In this document: piece after piece, positions 54,281 to 64,000 of the stretch | Numbering within the stretch: the first letter of the stretch is position 1 | How the letters are laid out: every line of letters starts with the position of its first letter | Assembly: GCA_963575745.1 (NCBI GenBank) | Contig: CAUYUJ010015844.1 | Span: 76,683 to 140,682 of the forward strand | Source: Prorocentrum cordatum | Lineage: Eukaryota; Sar; Dinophyceae; Prorocentrales; Prorocentraceae | Length of the DNA: 64,000 nucleotides | Direction: 5' to 3' | Notes under the pieces: generated by a model | Told to the model about the DNA's origin: nothing | Database searches by the model: none | What the model saw: only the letters and a program-made list of their open reading frames with translations | Made by a program: the position numbers and the translations under genes

Positions 54281-55086
54281 TTATACCATCTGTGTCGAGC
54301 ACTTACCCGCCCAGGGAACCATGTCGAATTTAGCCGCCTTGAGCACGAGAGCGGCGACCCTTTCTGCAGCCCTGAACATTCGCACCACGCGCCGAAGAGA
54401 CGCGATGTTCGCCCATGCTGCCACCACATCATCTGCACATGCCCTGACGATTCCCAGGGATCGCCGATCAACGGCGTCGGCAAGGTCTCTCCTAAACCCG
54501 ACAGCCGAAACAGCGAATAGAAATCCAGAGGCAGGGCAGCCTTGAGCAATTCTACTGCAGACGAAGAAAAGCATCGCAGACACATGAAAGCCGGCGCTGA
54601 AACACAGGACGCCGCGGTAGAGGGCGGCGACGCCATCAAGGCCAGAAGTAGACCAGCATGCTTGGGGCCCAAGAAAAGCCGTTCATGGGCCAGACTCGGG
54701 AAGGCCCGTTGGAAATCATAGCTGGCCAGAGAAGGCACGGCTGCGGAGGTCTCCTGCTGCGTCGAAAAGATCCGAGCGTGAACATCCACCTCGACGACGT
54801 CGTCGGCGAAGTTGCGGGTCGGCACGAAGCATCTCTGGATATCAAGAGTAATATTGGGTAGCTCCTTGAATAGTTTTTGGACGATCACGCTGGCGACGAT
54901 TTTATTGTCCGTGGTTTTGAAACCTAAGGGGCGGAGGCTGCCTGCAGCTCCGGCGCACCCGTGCGGGGGGCCCTCTGCATCGGAGCCCTCGGGGATAAAG
55001 ATGCCTAACATGGCGTTGCACTGACAGCCCATGTTGTCGCCGTTGAATTGCCACGACATAGCATCATGTAGACTTGAAGCCAGCAA
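54281..55086 (-). pseudogene. LINE-2 reverse transcriptase (frameshifted)
   Basis: Frame 1 (55086 to about 54600): RCFVPTRNFADDVVEVDVHA, then the palm block SYDFQRAFPSL near 54726. Frame 2 (54583-54281): RIAQGCPASGFLFAV near 54550 and the active-site block RACADDVVAAW near 54436, then KFDMVPW. The order matches LINE-1 exactly. The two catalytic Asp of ADD are present but the domain is split by a frameshift near 54590. Confidence 0.88.
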
Positions 55087-55164
55087 TGATGACGACGCCG
55101 GATTAGCAGCAAATGGTGGCCCGTCTGGGCCAGGACCAGAGTGCCCGAGGTGTCGAAGGGTGAT

Positions 55165-56705
55165 TCAATATTTTTTCCGAGTAGGTGATTGCACGTCGTC
55201 GGCGTTCAACATGGGGCAGTAACGTCTCGGGCATACTCCTGCAGCTGCGGCGCCCATGGATTTTCCCTGAAAAATCAGCCCCCCATGCCCAGCAATCGCA
55301 CCACGCATCTCGGATCGGGAAGAGATGATGGATCCATTACCCGCCCTTACCCCAGCGAGCGGCATCTCGCGGTGGAATGGCACCCACACTCTCGCACGCT
55401 GCGAGAGTCTTCTCATTATCTTGCGGAGCTTGGCGCGCGCTGCCCGTGGAGCACCCGCTCGCCCTGCTGCATACAATTCGTCGCGAAGCGAGCAAAGCGC
55501 CGCCTCGGCGCCTTCAAGCTGGAGCTCACCCAGCAGCCGGAAAAAGGCCTCCGGGTTGATAAAAGAGACAGTCAAGCCAGGCGCCCAGGCAACGGCGCAT
55601 CGGCAAGGAATCGACAGGAGCACGATTGGCTCACGGATTCCACGAAAACAGATTGGCAGGAAGTGCGAAAGCGTCGCAGACCTACACTCCATGGAGGCCG
55701 GCCCGGCGCACGCACAGAATTCGCAACATGACCAAAATGCTTGCCACATGCATGCGCTGGGGGCGGGGAGAAGGGAGGGGGGCCAGAGGGGGGGGGCGAG
55801 GGAGGAATCACGCAGTGGTGCGAAACTGCATGCTTGGATCAATCCAACATACCAAACACACGAGCGTTTGACTTAAAAAGCACGGGTGCGTCAGCGGCGT
55901 CTTCGACGACCACCCTGTTACGGCAGAAGTTCTGGACTGAAAGAATAGAAGATTTTGTCTCGAAATGCTGCCCACCAAAACCTTTCAACCTCACAGTGCC
56001 GCCCTGTGGACTTTGCACACGGCGACTCTTTGAGATATGGCCTTTCAAGCTCAGCATGATCAACGACCCCTCGTGCCCTTCATTCCGGTCCGGGGTGCAA
56101 TCAACCAGATTGGCGCTTAGAGCTGGCGGCGCAACCTCCGAAGTGTTTGCCTGCATGTCAGACCCCTCACTCGCTGCACTCCCGGACGGCGTCTGCAAAG
56201 GTAACCGAAGCCATTCCAGCGCAAACTTAAACTCCCATGTTGCAAGTATCATATCATGTCCGTTTGCGTTGCTCGACCATTCCGCCGCGAGCGCCGGGGC
56301 GTGGGGAGCACATGAGCGTGGGATGCACGTGAAGCGCAATTTCCCTCAAACTGTTTATATCTGCTCTGCCGCATCCTTGTCTGAAATGCATGATTGAGTT
56401 TGGGAAGTGCGGGAAACGTAAATATCCTCCAAAATGGTTGTCTGAACTGCCACGTCTTGTCTGCAACATCGTAAACTGCGGCTTCAGCAAACGATCCATT
56501 CCCAGAATTTGATTCACAAGCGGCCTCCCTGTCAAAGAAATCGGGCTCCTTCTTAGGCGATGTCTCGGTATCTTGTTCTTCGCGCCCCTTGCAACGTGCA
56601 TCAAGTTTGTCGATGTTTTTGGCCGCCAGCGCATCGACGCATTGAAAATCACGCACACTTGCGCGGAACAGAAACAGCGCGGATAGTCGTGAGGACCCAG
56701 CCAGG
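55165..56705 (-). pseudogene. LINE-2 ORF2 linker between endonuclease and reverse transcriptase
   Basis: Several broken frames cover this region. 55842-55165 includes AKLRKIMRRLSQRARVWVPF and an 'HWG/GHGGLIF' region like LINE-1 residues 290-340 (RRLGELWKPFSKR..., AHWGPIF). 55850-56700 is AT-richer with stops. It may be decayed linker or a small insertion; the frames around it (…SDNHFGGYL…) can be read as the end of the endonuclease domain. Confidence 0.6.
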
Positions 56706-57300
56706 TCAGGAGATGACTAGTCTATATATTGCCGACGCGCGCTGCCTGGTGCCGTTGTAGTGCGCGCGCTCGCCTGGGTCTAATTCCACTACCAGCTTAG
56801 ATACTAGGTCCCACGGCGACCGCTGCAGTCGCCTCCACTCAGCCAGAGCAGCGTCGGTCTCGCAATTCGCGGCGTGGACGCTCGGCTGCGGGGGCCCGCT
56901 CGGAACGTTGAAATCGCCCGCCAAGACGACGAGGCAATGCTCTGCATCCTGAATGGTCTTCAAAAGTTCGCCCTGAATGTCCAAGAAGCCTCTGCGTCTG
57001 AGTTCCAGTAAACCCAAAGTTGTGCATGTTATAATGAGCGATGATGAGCGGGGTCTCGTCGAGGCTGTTCGGGGCAACACAAAGATTAACCAACGCGTGA
57101 AGAGCACGACGTCGAATCAGAACCTGCTCACTTATAAACGCCCCTGACCCAGGAACCGAGGAAAGTTCACGAAAGAGCGCGACGATCACCGCCCTTGTTG
57201 GAGACGGGGATGAAGGAGGAGAAGGCATCAAACTTGCCCCACGAGAAGTGCAGAAAGCCCGAGACATCAAAACTGCTTCCGCGGGCCTCCTGGACAGCGA
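56706..57300 (-). pseudogene. LINE-2 endonuclease domain (frameshifted)
   Basis: Visible pieces: VAVQEA (catalytic Glu block) near 57290, an LNLCVAPN..IIAHYNMHNFG segment near 57030, and VVLAGDFNVPSGP with GDFN at 56918-56907. Unlike LINE-1, the Asn of GDFN is kept. The pieces lie in at least two frames. Confidence 0.8.
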
Positions 57301-58503
57301 CTATCCGAAAACCATGGAGCAATGTCTGAAGTAAGTATGTGTATTGGTTCGCGTTGGCGCATCATGGCGAAAAAGAGCTCGAGCATTCCAGGTCCCGAAT
57401 GCCAACTCGGGAGAAGCTCTTCCACCTGAGAGCTCAAACCACGCATTAAATAGACCACCGAGGTACCATCCGGAAGCCACCGTCTTGAGCAGGGCCTTCC
57501 AAGATGCGTGTGATCTTCGGCTCCAGCACTGCGCGGGGGATGTCGAAGGTCGCGAGGTTCTCTCCTCGAAATCGACTGAAGGGGCATCGTCCTGCTTCGG
57601 GGTGATACGTGGGAGGGGCTTCCAGCTCGAGCTGATGACTCCGCTGTTCCTATCCGCGAAAAACTTGGTGTTGGGACGCAGCCCGGCCATGATATCGCGG
57701 ATCTGCTTCGTGAGCAAGTCTCTCCTGATCCGACACAAATTTTGACCCTCTGAAATGAACAAATCAGAGCCTTCTCCTGTGGCTGTGGCAGCACGAAAAC
57801 GTCGGAACGAGTTGTCGCTGAGGCGCATGTTGCCGAGCGCCTGGGAAACTTCGCGCGCTGCAAATCCAGGAGCGCCGCGGACTCGAACAACGAAACGTTT
57901 GGCGGCAGCGTCGCCCTCCAGCTGCCACGAGCCTTCGGCGAAGTCGCTGTCCTCCATTAGGGGGGCGATGGCCGTGGCGACGGACACCTTGGTGACCAAC
58001 GCCTGGGCACGGACCACAAGGACGGTGGGGTCGGTCTTGCGGTCGAAAGCAGAGGCGCCGACGCGGGCGACCGGCTCGGGCTCCTCTGTGACCATGATGT
58101 TGAGGGCCTTCTTGAGCGCCTCGATCTCGCTCGCCATGATGTCCAATCGGCTGGACAAGTTGGTAGTGCTGGCCTCCTGCTTGCCGAGCCTCGACTCGAC
58201 GCTGGCATCGGTGGAGGCGACGTGCTTGGTGATGGATCCCTGCAGGTTGGGCATGGCAGCGTGCAGCGCAAACATGCCCGCCATGATCTCGTTTTTGGTG
58301 CCATCGACGTGAGAGCGAAGCTGGGCAAGCTCGCTGTCAGGTTCGGCACGACGGGTGGGGTGAGCAGTATCATAAGCACTGCTAGGAAGAAACAAGCTGC
58401 TATCGTCATAGAGCCAGTCGAGCTGCGAATCCGTCCGCTCGACGCCGCCAGCTCCTTTTTCCGTCAGATCCTTTGCCTCGACCTTGACATGGACCTTTCC
58501 CAT
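57301..58503 (-). pseudogene. LINE-2 ORF1 running in frame into the endonuclease start
   Basis: ATG at 58503. Residues about 60-140 are likely coiled coil (…LAQLRSHVDGTKNEIMAGM…, …RLDIMASEIEALKKALN…). Then comes an RRM-like part ending LFISEGQNLCRIRRD, FFADRNSG, WKPLPRI, shared in style with LINE-1 ORF1. Without a stop the frame goes on to LAFGTWNARALF (endonuclease start, about 57409-57304) and stops at 57301. Either the ORF1 stop was lost or an indel fused the frames. Confidence 0.78.
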
Positions 58504-58668
58504 CACGCCTCGCGACCTTCTGCTCGGGTGGTCCCTCGGCTGCGGGGGGCGCATGGCTGGCAGTGGAGGCGTCTGGCATGGGAGAGGAGAAGAGTGCCCG
58601 CCAGCATTTGACAGCTGGGTCGCCTATAAGCAAGGCTGCCTCGCTCAACCTCGGTCCTGTCCCGAACA

Positions 58669-58704
58669 CTGAGCCAAAATTGCTTGAGCCAAAATAGCTA
58701 CGGA
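58669..58704 (-). other. Tandem spliced-leader relics at the LINE-2 5' end
   Basis: Outer leader 58704-58683: TCCGTAGC-T-ATTTTGGCTCAAG, one change (C to T) from DinoSL. Directly behind it (58682-58669) is CAATTTTGGCTCAG, which is CCATTTTGGCTCAAG with one substitution and one deleted A. The inner copy begins exactly after the internal AG of CCGTAG, where a leader can itself be re-used as a trans-splice acceptor. Confidence 0.9.
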
Positions 58705-60940
<2,236 letters not shown>

Positions 60941-60984
60941 CCCTCCTCACCCCAAACTGCCCCACCCCCCCTTATCATCCTGGA

Positions 60985-61400
60985 CTCCCCAATCTATCAG
61001 GGATGGCGAGGTCAAATCTTAATCCACGGAGCCCACTATGCAGCACTGGAAAGAGGCGACAGTTTCACACTGCGCAGCCCCCCAGGGATGGCGAGGTCTA
61101 ATCTGAATCTGCGCGGATACCCACTATGCTGGCCCCCCAGCAGCACTCGAAAGTGGCGACAGTTGCGCACTTCGCAGCCCCCAAGAGATGGCGAGGCTTG
61201 ATCTGAAGCCGCGCGGGTACCCACTATGCTGGCCCCCCAGCAGCCCTCGAAAAGGGCGACAATTTCACAGTTCGCAGCTCCCCAGGGATGGCGAAGATTA
61301 ATCTGAATCCGCACGGATGTCCGCCCGCTACGATGACGCCCCAGGCAGCCCTCGAAATTGGCGACGGCTTCGCAGATCGCAGCCCCGCAGCGTGCGCACA
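60985..61400 (-). repeat. ~100-bp tandem repeat
   Basis: GGATGGCGAG-like landmarks at 61001, 61086, 61186 and 61286 (85-100 bp). Units carry 'TAATCTGAATC.GCGCGGAT', 'CCCACTATGCTGGCCCCCCA' and 'CTCGAAA.GGCGACA'. Confidence 0.9.
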
Positions 61401-61473
61401 GACAGAACGGCGAGGCAGGAGGCAGGAGGCAGGAGGGAAAAGAGGAGGGAGGCGGGAGAAGGCCGCGCCCATA

Positions 61474-61853
61474 CATCCCCAGGCCGATGTTTCTTCCTCT
61501 TGGCGCTGAACCTCACGGTCCCACGCGGTGCACGCGCCCTCTGGGAGATCATAGCGGCGAACCCAAAGAGAGTCACACGGATCCGACTTTCCAACTTCAA
61601 CGTAATCGTGAAATCGCGGCTGATCCCATTCCCGTGCGCGCGGATCCCATCTCTGATTGGCGGGATCGGCGTCAGACCCTTTTTTTTACGGCGGATCCCA
61701 TTTCTACCCCTTTTTATAGTTACACTATCAAATGCGTTCCGGGAACCGACAAGAATGGGATCCGTCGACCGCGGGCCACCCCCGTGGTAAGATTCTACGA
61801 GGAACGGGGGTGGTCCTCTCCGCCTTCACGAGGAAAATCTTTCGTCCTGCGAA
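61474..61853 (+). repeat. ~375-bp GGATCC-rich dispersed repeat, copy 2
   Basis: CATCCCCAGG... to ...TTTCGTCCTGCG; about nine-tenths identical by eye to 62777-63154 over the parts compared. It contains several GGATCC sites, a T-run and GGTAAGATTCTACG. It forms the left flank of the 308-bp array. Confidence 0.9.
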
Positions 61854-62776
61854 ATTGCGCCGGCGCCCTGCGTCTCCCGACCCAGCGGGCCCCCTGAACT
61901 TCCCACAAAGCGGTGGCACGCCACGCGGCGTTCGGCGCCGCGTCTGGCCGAGCACGGATGGAGGCGCCCCTTTCGACGTGTGTATCCTGGCCGCCCGGAT
62001 GCTGCGTGGCCCAAGGCCGATGCAACGTCGGAAGCGCCGAGCGCATGCTAGGAAGTCTCGAACGGCAGTCCTCAAGAGCATGTGAGGAAGTCTCGAACGG
62101 AAGCCGCAGAAAAGAGATGCGCCGCAGGCGGCAAAGGACAGGTCAGATGCCAAAAACGCCCAGTGCGCCTGCGCCCTGCGTCTCCCGACCCAGCGGGCCC
62201 CCTGAACTTCCCACCGCGCGGTGGCACGCCACGCGGCATTCGGCGCCACGTCTGGCCGAGCACGGATGGAGGCGCCCCTTTCGACGTGTGTATCCTGGCA
62301 ACCTGGATGCTGCGTGGCCCAAGGCCGATGCAACGTCGGAAGCGCCGAGCGCATGCTAGGAAGTCTCGAACGGCAGTCCTCAAGAGCACGTGAGGAAGTC
62401 TCGAACGGAAGCCGCAGAAAAGAGCTGTGCCGCAGGCGGCAAAGGACAGCTCAGATGCCAAAAACGCCCAGTGCGCCTGCGCCCTGCGTCTCCCGACCCA
62501 GCGGGCCCCCTGAACTTCCCACCGCGCGGTGGCACGCCACGCGGCGTTCGGCGCCGCGTCTGGCCGAGCACGGATGGAGGCGCCCCTTTCGACGTGTGTA
62601 TCCTGGCCGCCTGGATGCTGCGTGGCCCAAGGCCGATGCAACGTCGGAAGCGCCGAGCGCATGCGAGGAAGTCTCGAACGGCAGCTCTCAAGAGCATGTG
62701 AGGAAGCCTCGAACGGAAGCCGCAGAAAAGAGATGTGCCACAGGCGGCAATGGACAGGTCGGATGCCAAAAACGCC
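61854..62776 (+). repeat. 308-bp tandem repeat, three copies
   Basis: CCCTGCGTCTCCCGAC at 61866, 62174 and 62482 (308 bp each). Units include 'GGTGGCACGCCACGCGGC', 'GAGCACGGATGGAGGCGCCC' and a short internal duplication 'GAGGAAGTCTCGAACGG.AG'. Nearly identical copies. Confidence 0.96.
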
Positions 62777-63154
62777 CATCCCCAGACCGATGTTTCTTCC
62801 TCTTGGCGCTGAACCTCACGGTCCCACGCGGTACACGCGCCCACTGGGAGATCATAGCGGCGAACCCAATGAGGGTCGCAAGGATCCGATTTCCAACTTT
62901 ACCGTAATCGTGAAATCGCGGCGGATCCCATTCCCGTGCGCGCGGATCCCATTTCTGATTGGCGGGATCCGCGTCGGACCCTTTTTTGTTACGGCGGATC
63001 CTATTTCTACCCCGTTTTGAATTTATACTATTAAATTCGTTCTCGGAACCCACAAGAATGGGATCCGTCGACCGCAGGCCACCCCCGTGTTAAGATTCTA
63101 CGGGGGACGGGGGTGGTCCTCTTCGGCTTCAAGAGGAAAATCTTTCGTCCTGCG
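62777..63154 (+). repeat. ~375-bp GGATCC-rich dispersed repeat, copy 3
   Basis: Same ends as copies 1 and 2. Together with copy 2 it brackets the 308-bp array as a direct repeat. Confidence 0.9.
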
Positions 63155-63189
63155 TAAGTAGTGCTTTGCTCAAAACGAGAACCCTACTC

Positions 63190-63640
63190 TGAATACCTCA
63201 ATAGTTCTGGGGTGACCAATAGTCCGGGGGGGGGGGAGGGGGGGCCCTATATTCCGGGGGGGGGGGTTCTGTAGTAGGGGGGGGCCCTTGCAGTCCAGGG
63301 GGGGGCCCTTGTATATAGTCCAGGGGGGGCCCCTTGTAGTCCGGGTGGGGTTCCTGTAGTCCGGGGGGCGCTCGTCGTCGTCGTCGTCGTAGTCGTAGTC
63401 GTCGTTCAGGGTCGTGGCATCCCGCAGCACTTGTGCTGGGCGTGGTGGCTGTAGCCCCTGGGGGGGGGTCCTCGTAGTCTGGGGGAGGGGGTCCCTGTAG
63501 TCGACTCTGGCGGGGGGCCCTGGTAGGCCGGGGGGGGTCCTTGTAGTCTGGGGGGGGGGGGGGTCCCTCTAGTCCAGGGGGGGGGCCCTTGTAGTCTGGG
63601 GTGGGGCCCTGGTAGTCTGGGGGGGCCCTTGTAGTCCGGG
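63190..63640 (-). repeat. G-run minisatellite (CTTGTAGTCCGGGGGGGGCC-like)
   Basis: About fifteen units of 20-35 bp, each with a run of 5-12 G, usually before GCCCTTGTAGTC or TCCCTGTAGTC. A short (GTC)n lies at 63370-63390. Confidence 0.9.
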
Positions 63641-63689
63641 GGCCCAAAATTACTGAGGTACTCAGAGTACACAGGATGGGTGGGAAAAC

Positions 63690-64000
63690 CATTCGGGATG
63701 GAAAACCTGTCCTGGGGAAGTGGTCGAGAGTTCGGGGCTCGCTCGGAACACTGGATGTCTGGTAACTGCCCGCCGTCGGGGAGGCCTGTCCCAGGACGGC
63801 TGGAGAATGCACACCCTCACGGCGGAACGTGAGCGACGAAAAGAAACGGGTCTCACGCGAGATGGCATAGCAAGCTCACGCGATGACTTACGCGGGCCAC
63901 CAGCGCGGCACGCCACACTGGAAACGAAAGCGATTACGCGCGACCTTGCGCGGGCAGCTTACGCACCAGTGTTCGTGACGACGGCCCGTTTTACTGTGTC
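63690..64000 (-). repeat. 179-bp element fragment plus ~255-bp dispersed repeat, copy 2
   Basis: 63690-63765 resembles one half of the 179-bp element ('GGAAAACCTGTCCTGGGGAA', 'CACTGGATGTCTGG'). 63745-64000 is the inverted copy of 30395-30655. The element runs off the window edge. Confidence 0.75.

Larger units (their letters stand above)
53183..58704 (-). mobile_element. LINE-2: full-length but decayed LINE with tandem spliced-leader relics
   Basis: The minus strand starts with a DinoSL (58704-58683, one mismatch), then a shorter leader relic, ORF1 (58503-~57410), the start of the endonuclease in the same frame, then endonuclease, reverse-transcriptase and C-terminal segments split over several frames. 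It ends about 30 nt after a TGA at 53214, at CTC/GAG microsatellite. Layout and length match LINE-1, and protein motifs align, but nucleotide similarity is not obvious, so they are different families of one clade. Several frameshifts and stops mark it as inactive. Confidence 0.88.

Noticed and set aside
55842-56706. An independent gene inserted between the endonuclease and reverse transcriptase of LINE-2
   Set aside because: The segment is AT-richer, but fragments before and after read as degraded LINE sequence. No family other than the LINE can be recognised and no element ends are visible.
61474-63154. LTR retrotransposon
   Set aside because: There is no gag-pol coding between the repeats, no TG..CA ends and no visible primer-binding site. 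Kept only as a TRIM-like hypothesis.

Overview
This window looks like nuclear DNA of a dinoflagellate. The decisive evidence is an exact 22-nt dinoflagellate spliced leader (DinoSL) at 12612-12633 and a one-mismatch copy at 58683-58704. Supporting traits are GC-rich sequence with G/C-ending codons in the recognisable exons, short exons split by introns whose donors read GT, GC or GA, and an extreme load of microsatellites. There is one 100-N assembly gap. I do not name a species; a large-genome core dinoflagellate fits.

Only a small part of the window is coding. All recognisable coding sequence is on the minus strand: (1) LINE-1, a near-full-length LINE retrotransposon (6984-12633) with ORF1 and a singly frameshifted endonuclease/reverse-transcriptase ORF2; (2) SDHB, the iron-sulfur subunit of mitochondrial succinate dehydrogenase, rebuilt from five exons between 18267 and 13957; (3) scattered exons of a 2-oxoglutarate/Fe(II) oxygenase of the prolyl-hydroxylase (EGLN/PHD-like) type at 50564-50421, 44283-44133, 43715-43657 and 33222-33033, in the right order and phase, implying introns of about 6 and 10 kb full of satellite DNA; (4) a hypothetical ORF at about 48372-49200; (5) LINE-2, a decayed LINE (53183-58704) of the same general type.

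The remainder is repeats: (a) microsatellites up to 2 kb long ((GGA/CTC)n, (CAT)n, (ACT/TAG)n, (GAC)n, (AC)n); (b) tandem satellites with units of 73, 78, 83, 90, 100, 308, 317 and 357 bp; (c) six arrays of a 10-11-bp motif close to CAAGATGGCC, several with a conserved head and an AT-rich core; (d) small inverted-terminal-repeat elements: a foldback family with TCCGCGCGGA ends, a ~179-bp family, and introner-like elements, one of which appears to be the first intron of SDHB; (e) a ~375-bp GGATCC-rich dispersed repeat present three times.

The clearest common thread is RNA-mediated and transposon-mediated reshaping of the genome. Both LINEs begin exactly at a spliced leader, so the inserted copies came from trans-spliced, capped mRNAs. 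LINE-2 carries a second, truncated and older leader directly behind the first, which is the expected trace of two rounds of trans-splicing and reinsertion. Both LINEs sit inside GGA/CTC microsatellite. SDHB intron 1 (200 bp, GC..AG, inverted-repeat ends) looks like an intron made by a transposon. No tRNA, rRNA, CRISPR or bacterial-type gene was seen.
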